A stretch of 64,000 bases of DNA from Paramecium sonneborni (taxonomy: Eukaryota; Ciliophora; Oligohymenophorea; Peniculida; Parameciidae): assembly GCA_905182985.1 (NCBI GenBank), contig CAJJDN010000144.1, positions 73,389 to 137,388 of the forward strand. Direction: 5' to 3'. The position numbers and the translations under genes are program-made. Under the pieces are notes generated by a model that had not been told where the DNA came from, did not search any database, and was given only the letters and a program-made list of their open reading frames with translations. Shown here piece by piece: positions 11,605 through 23,913 of this stretch (the first letter of the stretch is position 1; each line of letters starts with the position of its first letter).

Positions 11605-13788
11605 ATGATCGATAGAAGTTATTAACTTAATTCCTCATATGATTCTCAAGGAACCTTGCCACCAAAAAATAAATAATTCTCTCCTGTTATTACATAACTT
11701 ATGAGGAAAGATCGAGAGATTGAAATAATGAGAGATGAATTATCATAATAGAATTATTTAATTGATGAATTGTCTCAATAAATTCATTATTTAGAGTAAC
11801 AACTTAGAGATAATGAAACATTTAAAGAAAAATATTAATCATTAAGTGAAGAATACAATTTATAATAAAAAGATGTCCAAAAATTAAAAGTTCCTGTTTA
11901 AACTACTACAGCTAAAGAAATTTTAAATTTATTTCTAGAATAAGATAAATAAGGAGATGAGAATTTTTAAATAAAATATATTGAAACTACTCCTTATTAT
12001 AAATAAGAATTATAAGAATCCATAAGTAGAGAATTAGAATCAAAAGAAATTTTAGAAATTTTTATAAAGCATTGCAATAAGATGAATTAATAGATTATAT
12101 AAAAGAATCAAGAGATTCTTTAAATGACTTTATAAAAGCAAGAAGAAATAATTTCCTAACTTATAAAAAAAGAGGAAGAATTGTTATTTTAGAAAGAAAA
12201 AAGTAGAGTATTTTATGAATTGTTATAATGTAACATGGACATAACTAAATTATATTAAAAGTAACATTAAGGATTAAGATAGGCCTTAAAAGGTTGCTGG
12301 ACAATTAATGTGGATTAATCTTAGTAAATTGAATAATTGATTAAGTTATTCGATAATTTATTTTAATAAGGCAATACTCTTTAGTTTAAACCAATATTAG
12401 ATCAAATAAAACTTTAATAAAATTAAAACTATTCAAATAAAATGACAACTTAATTAGAATTGTTTATTAATAAGGTTTGTTAAGTTGAAGGTAAGACTGC
12501 TATTGATAAAGTATAAAAGATGGTTATATAAATGGATAAATATTAACAGATTTACTAAAATGTTTAAGCAGAAAAATAAGAAATGATTGAAGAACTTTAA
12601 TTTTATAAAAATAAATTATTAGAACAAGATGAAACTATTAAAGAGTTTGAAAAGTTATTAAATGAAATGGAGGATAATTATCATTAATAACTCAACACAT
12701 AAACCCTATAGTTGAATGAAATTAATCAAAAAAATGAATTAATCAATCATTATTAATTAATTTTGGATGATTATAAATCACAAATGTCATCAAAATAAGA
12801 CTAAAAAATACTTCACTAATAAGAATGCGAAATTCATAAAGAAGAATAGTTAGAAGAAATTCTCAAAATAATTTCTATGATTCTTTAAGGTTATAATACA
12901 TAAACAAATGATTATTAACTAAATATTGATATAAATGGTATCAATTTGAATAAGTATTTAATATGATATATTTAGAAAAGTACAAATTGAAATTAATCCT
13001 TTAATACATAATTATATTAATAAAATATAATAACAAGTGAATACTTAATTTATAAACACTGGTAAAAATTATTATGAATTAACAAATCATATGGTAAATT
13101 GTTTATAATTAATGAAACAACAATTACCTTAACATCAATTGAAAGTATAATATTATCCATTAATTTAAGAACTTTATGAATAATGCAAGTATTGACTATA
13201 TAGAGAAATTTAATTAAATTAGTTATTGCTATTTTGTAAAGCAAGAAAAATTAACCAGTAGTGAAAAGGATCTTTATCGAAAATATTATACATATATTCC
13301 AAGATTATTGGGTGAATTGATAGAAAACTAAACTCAAACTTTCATTAAACTACTAAGAGAAAAAGTGTATAATAGTATAATGTGTGAACCTATTATTTCC
13401 AATAAAACATTTTAATGATGCATTATTTCTATGTTTATATAATTAGAGAATAACTAAATGCATATTTAAATTAATTAGAGTAAATTTATATAACGAAAAT
13501 AGTAATATTAAAATTATATTGATACCTATAAACATAATATAAAATTAACAGAAAAATAAATGCTTAAGTCTGTTGAAGACGCTAAACATAAAGAAGTTTG
13601 TACAAAATTTCAAAAAATTTTGAGTTTTTTACCACATGTAAGAATTACTTCAATTTTATAAGTCATATGAAAATATGAAGGTAAAATGGATAATATTGAT
13701 AAATTCTTATCAATAACCTTGCTCTTTATTGAAAGATAAGCTTTGCAATTATATTTATTATGATCAAATGAGTGAGTATGAGTAATGA
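11605..13788 (+). CDS. long coiled-coil protein with an in-frame TGA
   Basis: The frame opens ATG 11605 (MIDRSYQLNSSYDSQG) and runs 449 codons of Glu/Gln/Lys-rich heptad-like sequence, with blocks such as QQELQESISRELESKE and KEFEKLLNEMEDNY. A 22-base intron (12954-12975) and a 34-base intron (13189-13222), both GTA..TAG, continue the frame into more coil and PRLLGELIENQTQ. A TGA at 13416-13418 then interrupts, yet the same frame stays open afterwards with similar coil (KLTEKQMLKSVEDAKHKE). A possible 19-base intron at 13662-13680 leads to TGA 13786-13788. Either the gene ends at 13418, or the TGA is an error, mutation or part of an unusual intron. Probably cytoskeletal or scaffold; no family named. 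Confidence 0.65.
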
Positions 13789-14028
13789 CTACAATGAATA
13801 CTATTAAGGATTAATTAATCTTTGATTTAGCTTAATTTATTTTCTATTTATCACCAATACAACTTCGATTTTTTATTAAAATTTTATTTCTAATTATCAT
13901 TATTTTTTTTCTTAATTTTATATTCATAACATATATTATAGATCATCATTATATTACATTTATTAAAGACTCTAAGGTTTGATATATTTAAGCCAAATCT
14001 GTAATGTAATCATTAGAGTAGGTCGCTG

Positions 14029-14701
14029 TCACTTTGCTCTAAGAAAAATTATAAAAATAACTTAATCTAAACACACAAAACACTATCCCTTAAAATTGCC
14101 AATACATTTACTGCAAAATGTATGTGCACAGGGAATCAAAGTAACGGCTTTTTTTATTTAAGCATTGCAATTCTTACAAATAATATGATATTTTAATTCA
14201 TTCTAAAATATTATTTAAGTATTTTACTGATTAAAGTTTTAGTTTTTAAGACTTTAACTCAAAATCCTTAATTTTTTATTAATTAGTATAATTTTAATCC
14301 ATAGTTTACCTAAGAATTTCATCCAATCTCTTTAATTAATATTTATATTCTTGTTATTTCTCATTACATTATTAGTGTAAAGTACTATTATCAATCTATT
14401 TTTTTAAATCAGTATTGTATAGTTTTAGATGATTAATTTGTAATTACAATTAATCAATTATCTCCTTTTATTATTCAACTTAACAAGTCAATTGTTAGGA
14501 AATATTAATCTAAATTTTTAAATATATAAATACCTGATCCTTATATTTTTTTTCATACTCTTATATTAACAAATCTTTCATAATTAATTATTCTTGAATG
14601 GATGTTTAATTCTAATTATGTTTCTTTAATAGAAAGTCTTCATTTGACTTATTTAATGAAGAATTTTATATTTAAGTTTTAAGAAATAATTGCTGTTTCA
14701 T
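14029..14701 (-). CDS. coiled-coil protein with C-terminal RING finger, 207 aa
   Basis: RING fingers bind two zinc ions and recruit E2 enzymes for ubiquitin transfer. Three exons are joined by 24- and 25-base GTA..TAG introns (14510-14533, 14203-14227). The first about 150 residues are coiled coil (MKQQLFLKTQIQ onward). The last 55 carry a RING: ICKNC, then VTLIPCAHTFCSKCI, then GQCFVCL, i.e. C-x2-C...C-x-H-x2-C-x2-C...C-x2-C. The coil plus C-terminal RING layout recalls small E3 ligases. Stop TGA 14029-14031. Substrates unknown. Confidence 0.85.
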
Positions 14702-15295
14702 AATACTTCTTTAACGTTTTGGTGGAGCGATTTATGTTTATTTTATCAATCTTTCACTCTAACCCAGTAAGGCAAGATCATATTTCAAGGATGTTTTATT
14801 GATAGATCTTGGGGATTGTGATAATTAAAGGTGAAACTATTTCTAAATTGACATTTTAATTATTTAATTTATAAGTAATATTTTAATAAATCAATTTAGA
14901 TAAAAGTATAAAGTTTGCATATTTTATTAAATTTCAATATTAAATCTATTTAAGAATTATTCAGTATTATAGTAAAATATTCTACAATGTATTTCTTAAT
15001 TTTCAAAAGATTAATATAAAATTTAAGATTATTTTTGTTTATATTTAATTAATACTATGATTATTTTAATCTAAAGTTTTATTAATTTATTATTTTAAAT
15101 CTGATCATAATTGAAAAGAGAGAGGACATAATAAGATCTTAATTCTTTTAATTTATCAAAATAAATAAAGTTTATAAGAAAAGTGTTTAAGTATATTGAA
15201 TATCTTATTGTTTTTTCTTTAAGAATAATAGTGTTGGTCTTTAATTTAAGAAATTAGCTTTATTAAAAATAAAGTATAATAAGGACATTATTTTA
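14702..15295. other. divergent intergenic region with one slightly GC-richer patch
   Basis: About 590 bases between the RING gene and the CK1 gene. Bases 14715-14840 are less AT-rich than the rest (e.g. ACCCAGTAAGGCAAGATCAT) and contain no long frame. They could hold a small RNA or promoter, but I recognise no box C/D, tRNA or snRNA pattern. The rest is simple AT sequence. Confidence 0.4.
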
Positions 15296-16835
15296 ATGAT
15301 TAATGATTAATACATAATAAAGAAGAAAATTTCATAAGGTTCATTTGGTGTGGTGTTTGTAGGATAAGATGTAAAAACTAATTAGTATGTGGCAATAAAG
15401 ATAGAAAAAACTGATTAGGGATCAAGTTTGGAAAAAGAAGTAACTTTAATCTGCAAAATAATATGAATAGGCAAAAATACTTTAACATTTGAATGGGACT
15501 CTCAATATACCTAGATTATACTATTTTGGAGAGCATAAGAAATAAATATTAATGGTAATAAGTTTTCTGGGAAAAGATCTCACTTATTATATTAGACAAT
15601 ATAAAAAATTTTCTTTGAAATGTGTCTTATTGATTGCAGAGTAAATGTTAAATATTCTGGAAAATATACATTTAAAGTAATATTTAATAAAAATATGAGA
15701 TCTGTATTACATCGAGATATTAAGCCAGAGAATATATTAACTGGAAGAGATAATGATTCAAATTTATACTTAGTAGATTTTGGGATTAGTAAATTCTATA
15801 GAGATAAGAAAGGCAGACATATGTATAATAATAATATGATAAAAAATAAGAAATTTTTAGGATAATAAACCATTTCTTGGGACATCTCGATATGCCAGTT
15901 TAGCAGCACATAAAGGTTTAGAACTTAGTAGAAGAGATGATTTAGAATCTTTAGGATATGTTTTAATTTATCTTTTAAAAGGTAAAGTCTTGTATTTTGA
16001 TTTAGGAAGCTTACCATGGTAAGTTTTAAAATTATAGGATGAGTAAAAAATAAAAGCAGTAGGTGATATGAAAACAACAATAACACTCCATGAATTATGT
16101 AATGGATTACCTAATGAATTTGAAAGAATGATTGATTATGCACGTAAATTAGATTTTAGAGCAACACCAGATTATAAATTTTTAAGATAAATGTTTTAGA
16201 AATTAGCTCATTAATAAAATATTTAAGATTAATTAAGATATGATTGGGATTATACTCCATCATCACTTTAAGTTCCTAGTTCAGAAATTGCTATTTTAAA
16301 ACGATCTAAAAGAACTACAGATTAAGAATAGTAAGATTTATTATAAAATCGTAAAAAATAACCATCATCTAGTACAATTAATGGATTAGAAGGCTTATCT
16401 GGACACAGCTTTTTAAAAACTCCAGAATAACATTGTAGAAAAATATCATTAACACCTGCTAAATAAAAAAGCAATTCCAGTTTTAATGATACTTTTAGTA
16501 GTTATAATTAAAGTGCAAATTAAAGTGTTATAGGACTACCAAGTCATTAAAATAATTTATCATAACTCTCCTTTTATGAAGATAATAATCTTTTATCCTT
16601 AGCATTTGAAAGTATGAGTAAAGTCACTAAAGAACAATTAAATTAAGAAGAACATGAAGAAAACAATGAAGATCTAAGTCCTTCTCCATTAGAAGTTAAA
16701 TACTTAAAACTTAAAAAACAATCTATTCATGTGTAATTATAATATTTATAATTTAGTCATTTTAAAAGAACTCTATTATAAATAGAATCCATGAATATTC
16801 TTCCTCCTTAGTCTTCATTTAATTAATGTTAATGA
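15296..16835 (+). CDS. casein kinase 1 family Ser/Thr kinase, 477 aa
   Basis: Five exons joined by introns of 31, 23, 28 and 24 bases (15440-15470, 15677-15699, 15823-15850, 15982-16005) give one frame from ATG 15296 to TGA 16833. Kinase motifs in order: GSFGVVFVG glycine loop, VAIK lysine, EAKILQHL helix C, IPRLYYFG, catalytic loop [14 protein letters not shown] in [12 protein letters not shown], then [13 protein letters not shown] and the CK1 signature [15 protein letters not shown]. The CK1 family replaces APE with an SIN-like loop, as here. The C-terminal 190 residues are a Ser/Gln-rich, probably regulatory tail. All catalytic residues appear present, so the enzyme should be active. Confidence 0.95.
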
Positions 16836-17593
16836 ATTTAACTTTATATATAAAACTCAAAATATAATTATTATTTTTTTCATTTTTAAACAAAATTTTC
16901 AATATTATGAACTATTAATAATTTGAATAAATTTATCAAGCCAAACTCCTATCTATTGATATAATATACATTAAAAAACTCAAATTAAATAAGTCAAAAT
17001 AATATAACATTTTATAAATATTAATAAAAATTTTTTTTTAATAAAGGATTCTTCTCTGAATAACATTAAAAATAAAAATTATGGAGATTGAAGTTCTCTT
17101 TATAAATATTCAATAATTAAATTTGAATCTTTAATTAATATAAAATTGTGAATAATTATCAAATCAAAAAATTTAAGACTTATAATATATGATGTATTCT
17201 TAAAATAGTAGTACTCAACTAAAACTTCTTAGAAACTGTTATCTTAGGTTTGAGTAGTCAACAACTACATCTTTTTTTAAAGAAATAAGGTAAAAATCTT
17301 TGACATCACAGTTTATTTTATTTTCTATCTTCGACTTAATTTAGTTTAAAATCACGAAATTTGAAGATAATATTCATTATTTTCCTTAAAAAGGTCGTTA
17401 TAAAATAAATAAATGAATAATAAATAAGGTAATCTTTTATTATTTTTATATTGATATATAATTTGAAGGAATTAAACCTTCTTAAACAATTGTTTTTAAT
17501 TGATGCATCATCTTGATATTAAAATAGCTCTTTAAAAAGAAAAAATTATGAAATATATTACGTATTAATCAATAAGCATATATAAAACAAATT
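16836..17593. other. convergent spacer, no gene seen
   Basis: About 760 bases between convergent 3' ends, longer than usual here. Around 17205-17275 imperfect self-complementary words (CTCAACTAAAAC... and TTTGAGTAGTC) are present, too weak to call an RNA. All frames have frequent TGA. Confidence 0.45.
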
Positions 17594-18124
17594 TCATTAT
17601 TATGAGAACACTCTTTTCATGATTACAAAGTCTCTTTGATTCATGGCTTTTTGAAATCCAAGGAAAATCTTGAAAGGAGCTATGAAAATACAAATTATAA
17701 GCTCTCCAATATAAATAGGTATGCTGAAAAACAAGTTAACAATTAAAATAACAAAAATGCTATCAACTTTCGTTTCTATTTCTTAAATAAGCTTTTCAGT
17801 TTTATTAAGTGCAAGTGCAAATGCCACAATAGGTGAAAGAGAAAGGAATATTATTAGTTAGAGAACATTTACTATGAAGTATAGTATAGTATTTTTTAAT
17901 TCCCTTAATTCTTCGCAATGTGGACATTAAAAAGTTTTAGTTTCTTTAGAAGAGAAGAGTTCTAATTATCTAAAACATTTAGAGCAAAGTTTTTTATAGC
18001 AAATGGTACAATTTTCTTAATGATGACCTTCTTTTTGAATTGTTATTACACACTAATTAGGACTTTCTATACTGTCTTGAGATTCTAAATTCAAAAATTA
18101 TTATACATGTGTTGCTTTAGACAT
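17594..18124 (-). CDS. zinc-finger membrane protein, two TM segments, 176 aa
   Basis: Single minus-strand frame, ATG 18122-18124 to TGA 17594-17596. Residues 25-75 carry paired Cys/His: HHQENCTICYKKLCSKCF, then QCPHCEE. This is a RING-like or zinc-ribbon arrangement with a short loop. Two hydrophobic segments follow: about residues 80-105 (VLQLIIFLSLSPIVAFALAL) and 120-155 (IFVILIVNLFFSIPIYIGEL onward). The architecture resembles membrane-anchored RING-type E3 ligases, but Cys spacing is not diagnostic, so ubiquitin ligase activity is only an inference. The clean frame ends in a basic tail. Confidence 0.75.
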
Positions 18125-18942
18125 TGTGAGGGTAAGTTTGAGATCCTTTATTGAATTTAACCATATAAATGATATTATTGATTTAAAAAGATCTTTAAAG
18201 TTTGTGTTATAATCCCAATATTAAACTCAAGATTACTTTTCCTTAATATAAATTTTTTGAATAAAGCTTTTCAATTAATTAATACGCATTAGAAATATTT
18301 GAATTAAATTCAATTTCTGCTATGAATCATAAAGATTTTATTTAAATCTTTAAGATTTTACCTTTTTTTAAATTCCTACCCTTTATTATCAAGAAATAAT
18401 TTTTTATAAAAATTTAATTTAATTTTATGTTCCAGAAGTATCTTTTTATAATAATTTTTGTGTTCATCTTTAAGAATGACTTTATAGTGTTATTTTTTAC
18501 ATTTCAAAATCATTAAAAGCTTCAATAATTCTAAATAATATTACTTACAAGTGAAAATCAATAAGTCTCAAGGTTGAATAAATTAAATCATCTTTAAATT
18601 CAATATGGATTTAAAAAAGTCTTAATTTCTTTATTTTTTAACATTCAAAAGAAAACTAAGGCTTTTGATCGTGATTTTTGGAAATAAAGTATAAAGTGAA
18701 ATCATAATATTCCAAATAATTTTATAAAATAATTCATATTATTTTTGAATTAACGAATAAAATTAAAAATGATAAAAAATGAAATTTAAAAGTGTTATTT
18801 TATTAGAGAAGTAACTTTATAAATCCTTGAACCATACTCAATATTATTTCTGTATATTTCTTTGAGAAAATTCTCCCTAATTAATTATTATGCTTTTATT
18901 TTTTATTAACTTATAGATTCTTCAAGGATATATTCGTTAATA
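18125..18942. other. AT-rich region, no gene seen
   Basis: About 820 bases upstream of the zinc-finger gene and before the first duplicated block. Frames are short and poor. Possibly decayed coding sequence; nothing recognisable. Confidence 0.45.
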
Positions 18943-20248
18943 GTTGCCTTAAATATATAATTATTTGAGTAATACAAAAAATAATTAGTAAAGTAATTTT
19001 AAAATCAATAATTCAATCGCTATCGATATATTTTATTGTAAAAATTTGCAAATATTAATACTTTATATCATATATTTAATAATAATGGAGATTCTATAAA
19101 CATATGGAAATAATTGTTCCTTAGTTTTAACATAAATAAAATAATTAAATTAAATTTGAAGATGCTTAAAATTGGACATTAGAGTTAGCAAGAAATAATT
19201 CAAATGAATAAATATTAAAGTTTAAAACATATATAGATATAATGGAGGAAGGAGACAATTCTTTATGATGATATATAAAGAAATTTAGATAAGAAAATAA
19301 AAAGATTTAAATGGAAAAGAGAAGAAGGAAGATTAAAAGATTTTAGATTTGAATTTATAATTAAAGCAACCATAATAAGAATGAAGTCAAGAATAGAGCA
19401 TTAGAAATTAATAATAATAATAGAAGATTATAATTACAACATTAGAAAACATTGAAAATGCTAAATATAGATTGTTGAAGATGAGGTTGCTATTATTTGA
19501 GAAAAAGATAGATTAGGAAGGATATATTAAAATATTTTAATAAGAGATTTTAACATCACCTAATAATGAGATGATTAAAGTTAAATCATAATTATAGATA
19601 GATAAAAAGAAATAGTATTCCCTTCTTATATTTGATTAAAAAATTCGATTAATTTTTTATGGTGATTAACAAAAGAATTGATAACGAATTGTTTTTATTT
19701 TTATAGTTAACAACAAAAAGAACTATAGTGAATGTAATCTATACTAAAAAACTTTTTGGAAATTAAATGATGAATTAGAAAATGAAGTTTTAAATATAAT
19801 GGGAGAAAACTAGAATGTATCATTCAAGGTTTATGATGATAAATATTACAAAATATTGTAAAACCTTAAAGGATTATAAAATAATTAATAAATATATTAA
19901 AGATATATTTTTAAAACAATCTAAGATGGAGAGTAATATGATATAACATTTAAAAGAGCTAAAGATATTTAAATAATATTTGGGGAAGATAAAGCTTAAA
20001 AAAATTGATTTAGGTAGCTCATTTAAGAAAATCCAGTAAATTTATTAAACCAGATAAGATTCTAATAAATTCAATTTTTAATCTATTTACATATGTATTA
20101 ATGTAAAAGCTGATTTTATCAATTAACAAAAAATTGTTAAAAATATTTGATTTTGGTATGGCTGAAGTAACAGTTGTAAAATATCATGTAATTAAATATC
20201 TTACCGAGCTCCTGAATTTATTATTTGTTATTCTTATAATACAAATAT
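18943..20248. repeat. first copy of a 1306-base direct repeat ending at a single N
   Basis: The sequence from GTTGCCTTAAATATATAA at 18943 to ACAAATAT at 20248 is found again at 20250-21555. I noticed no difference on reading. The two copies are separated only by the N at 20249. The second copy continues into new sequence where the first copy stops. This is the signature of two overlapping contig ends placed end to end, not of a biological repeat. Confidence 0.9.
19990..20248 (+). pseudogene. protein-kinase-like remnant (copy truncated at N)
   Basis: Contains a kinase activation-segment remnant (LKIFDFGMAE, near 20146-20175) preceded by degenerate catalytic-loop sequence. An upstream frame reads IKLKKIDLGSSF, reminiscent of the DYRK/CMGC activation segment. 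The copy breaks off at the N before the APE motif completes. See the fuller copy at 21297-21640. Confidence 0.5.
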
Positions 20249-20249
20249 N

Positions 20250-21555
20250 GTTGCCTTAAATATATAATTATTTGAGTAATACAAAAAATAATTAGTAAAG
20301 TAATTTTAAAATCAATAATTCAATCGCTATCGATATATTTTATTGTAAAAATTTGCAAATATTAATACTTTATATCATATATTTAATAATAATGGAGATT
20401 CTATAAACATATGGAAATAATTGTTCCTTAGTTTTAACATAAATAAAATAATTAAATTAAATTTGAAGATGCTTAAAATTGGACATTAGAGTTAGCAAGA
20501 AATAATTCAAATGAATAAATATTAAAGTTTAAAACATATATAGATATAATGGAGGAAGGAGACAATTCTTTATGATGATATATAAAGAAATTTAGATAAG
20601 AAAATAAAAAGATTTAAATGGAAAAGAGAAGAAGGAAGATTAAAAGATTTTAGATTTGAATTTATAATTAAAGCAACCATAATAAGAATGAAGTCAAGAA
20701 TAGAGCATTAGAAATTAATAATAATAATAGAAGATTATAATTACAACATTAGAAAACATTGAAAATGCTAAATATAGATTGTTGAAGATGAGGTTGCTAT
20801 TATTTGAGAAAAAGATAGATTAGGAAGGATATATTAAAATATTTTAATAAGAGATTTTAACATCACCTAATAATGAGATGATTAAAGTTAAATCATAATT
20901 ATAGATAGATAAAAAGAAATAGTATTCCCTTCTTATATTTGATTAAAAAATTCGATTAATTTTTTATGGTGATTAACAAAAGAATTGATAACGAATTGTT
21001 TTTATTTTTATAGTTAACAACAAAAAGAACTATAGTGAATGTAATCTATACTAAAAAACTTTTTGGAAATTAAATGATGAATTAGAAAATGAAGTTTTAA
21101 ATATAATGGGAGAAAACTAGAATGTATCATTCAAGGTTTATGATGATAAATATTACAAAATATTGTAAAACCTTAAAGGATTATAAAATAATTAATAAAT
21201 ATATTAAAGATATATTTTTAAAACAATCTAAGATGGAGAGTAATATGATATAACATTTAAAAGAGCTAAAGATATTTAAATAATATTTGGGGAAGATAAA
21301 GCTTAAAAAAATTGATTTAGGTAGCTCATTTAAGAAAATCCAGTAAATTTATTAAACCAGATAAGATTCTAATAAATTCAATTTTTAATCTATTTACATA
21401 TGTATTAATGTAAAAGCTGATTTTATCAATTAACAAAAAATTGTTAAAAATATTTGATTTTGGTATGGCTGAAGTAACAGTTGTAAAATATCATGTAATT
21501 AAATATCTTACCGAGCTCCTGAATTTATTATTTGTTATTCTTATAATACAAATAT
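20250..21555. repeat. second copy of the 1306-base direct repeat
   Basis: Matches 18943-20248 with an offset of 1307. Probably an unmerged assembly overlap; collapse with the first copy before any gene model is drawn. Confidence 0.9.
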
Positions 21556-22254
21556 TGATGTATGGGGTTTTGTTTATACACAATAATTATTATTCTCGAT
21601 CAATAATAATAATGACATATTAAAATTGTATTTGTAAACCATAAGAAAATTCTTATTAAAATATTAAGAAGATCAATAATTATATAATATCTGAATTTAA
21701 GAGTAGAGAAATAGATCCTTTCACAAAATTTATTATTTTGAAGCCAGTTTTATAATGAGAGAAACCAACCAAAATTATAGGCGCACTTATAAAAAATAAA
21801 GAATCAATTCAAATATTTATTTGAAAAATGTTTTAATTACATCCAAATAATTGAATTAGGTATCTATAATGCATTGTTAATGTTGTCATGACAAATTCTC
21901 AAACCAATAAAAGATAAACATACTGTAATTTTATACAATCATATTTCATTTATAAATTAATTAAATTATTTAGTTAATTTAAGTACTGTCTAAATCTTTT
22001 GAGATTAAAAGTAACTTATCTTTTATCTATTGTCTTTAATTTCTTTAAATTCCCTATACTACAGGACTGTATTTTTTTTATTTTGATTAATTATTAAATT
22101 TATTGAATTTTTAATTAGTTTCCTTTTGTTATTTTTCTGAACTAAAATTAAATAATTATTCTTTTGAAATTGGAGAACAAGTCTTTTTAGTACATAAAAT
22201 TTATTAGAAATTTCCATAAAGAATTCTTCTTTAATTAGGAGATTGAGATTATTG
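21051..22254. repeat. first copy of a 1204-base direct repeat ending at a single N
   Basis: The block beginning CTAAAAAACTTTTTGG at 21051 and ending GAGATTATTG at 22254 recurs at 22256-23459, separated by the N at 22255. It overlaps the end of the preceding repeated block, so the stretch 21051-21555 exists three times in the window (also at 19744-20248). Interpreted as a second unmerged contig overlap. Confidence 0.9.
21297..21640 (+). pseudogene. decayed CMGC-type protein kinase fragment
   Basis: After the DFG region (LKIFDFGMAE near 21453) a one-base shift is needed to read YRAPEF at about 21509-21526, followed by IICYSYNTNIDVWGF, the subdomain VIII-IX region of CMGC kinases (normally RAPE...DxWSxG). 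The catalytic HRD loop is not recognisable, no N-lobe glycine loop or VAIK is found, and frames upstream are broken by TGA. About 1.2 kb upstream (from 20390) is poor-quality coding sequence that may be the rest of the gene. Judged a pseudogene. Confidence 0.6.
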
Positions 22255-22255
22255 N

Positions 22256-23459
22256 CTAAAAAACTTTTTGGAAATTAAATGATGAATTAGAAAATGAAGT
22301 TTTAAATATAATGGGAGAAAACTAGAATGTATCATTCAAGGTTTATGATGATAAATATTACAAAATATTGTAAAACCTTAAAGGATTATAAAATAATTAA
22401 TAAATATATTAAAGATATATTTTTAAAACAATCTAAGATGGAGAGTAATATGATATAACATTTAAAAGAGCTAAAGATATTTAAATAATATTTGGGGAAG
22501 ATAAAGCTTAAAAAAATTGATTTAGGTAGCTCATTTAAGAAAATCCAGTAAATTTATTAAACCAGATAAGATTCTAATAAATTCAATTTTTAATCTATTT
22601 ACATATGTATTAATGTAAAAGCTGATTTTATCAATTAACAAAAAATTGTTAAAAATATTTGATTTTGGTATGGCTGAAGTAACAGTTGTAAAATATCATG
22701 TAATTAAATATCTTACCGAGCTCCTGAATTTATTATTTGTTATTCTTATAATACAAATATTGATGTATGGGGTTTTGTTTATACACAATAATTATTATTC
22801 TCGATCAATAATAATAATGACATATTAAAATTGTATTTGTAAACCATAAGAAAATTCTTATTAAAATATTAAGAAGATCAATAATTATATAATATCTGAA
22901 TTTAAGAGTAGAGAAATAGATCCTTTCACAAAATTTATTATTTTGAAGCCAGTTTTATAATGAGAGAAACCAACCAAAATTATAGGCGCACTTATAAAAA
23001 ATAAAGAATCAATTCAAATATTTATTTGAAAAATGTTTTAATTACATCCAAATAATTGAATTAGGTATCTATAATGCATTGTTAATGTTGTCATGACAAA
23101 TTCTCAAACCAATAAAAGATAAACATACTGTAATTTTATACAATCATATTTCATTTATAAATTAATTAAATTATTTAGTTAATTTAAGTACTGTCTAAAT
23201 CTTTTGAGATTAAAAGTAACTTATCTTTTATCTATTGTCTTTAATTTCTTTAAATTCCCTATACTACAGGACTGTATTTTTTTTATTTTGATTAATTATT
23301 AAATTTATTGAATTTTTAATTAGTTTCCTTTTGTTATTTTTCTGAACTAAAATTAAATAATTATTCTTTTGAAATTGGAGAACAAGTCTTTTTAGTACAT
23401 AAAATTTATTAGAAATTTCCATAAAGAATTCTTCTTTAATTAGGAGATTGAGATTATTG
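22256..23459. repeat. second copy of the 1204-base direct repeat
   Basis: Matches 21051-22254 with an offset of 1205, including another copy of the kinase remnant (DFG near 22658). Beyond 23459 the sequence is unique. Probable assembly artefact. Confidence 0.9.
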
Positions 23460-23679
23460 AGTTAAACATTTTTTAATGAAAGCATTATTAAATGGAGAAT
23501 CAAGAGGCTTTACTTATCTTGGTGTTTAATGTGATGATTCATTCAAGATTCTTAATTGATTAGTAAATTTATTAGTGTTAATAAAACCCTAACCATCTTA
23601 TAAATTAGGTTTTTGATTCATAATTAAGTTTAAATAATTATATTTTAAATTTTTAATCCTATTTGATAACTCTTCAGAA

Positions 23680-23862
23680 ATGGATTATATCCAAAAATAT
23701 TTAAAAGTAGTTTTTAGAGACAATTTATTTTATTTAATTGAATTTGAAGAGAAGTTTTAGAAATTGAATAGAATTCTTGATAATAGTATATTTAGTTGTA
23801 AGATAAGATTATATAATTACAAATTTAGAAGTTTGATGTTTTATTGTTTTATTATTTGTTGA
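23680..23862 (+). CDS. small ORF of uncertain status, 60 aa
   Basis: ATG 23680-23682 to TGA 23860-23862. It starts MDYIQKYLKVVFRDNLFYLI and ends in a hydrophobic CFIIC. The preceding 200 bases (from 23460) give no frame. It may be a fragment of decayed sequence rather than a gene. Confidence 0.25.
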
Positions 23863-23913
23863 ATTTAGACAAATTAAAATTATTTATATTTTTTAATATA
23901 ATAGTTTGTAAAA

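Noticed and set aside
13416..13418. Selenocysteine recoding at the in-frame TGA
   Set aside because: No selenoprotein family similarity or recognisable SECIS-like element was seen nearby.
14715..14840. tRNA, snRNA or snoRNA in a less AT-rich spacer
   Set aside because: No tRNA arms, Sm-site context or box C/D pair could be found by eye.
18943..23459. Biological tandem triplication of a kinase gene
   Set aside because: Copies match on reading and each join is a single N where one copy is cut; contig overlap explains this better.
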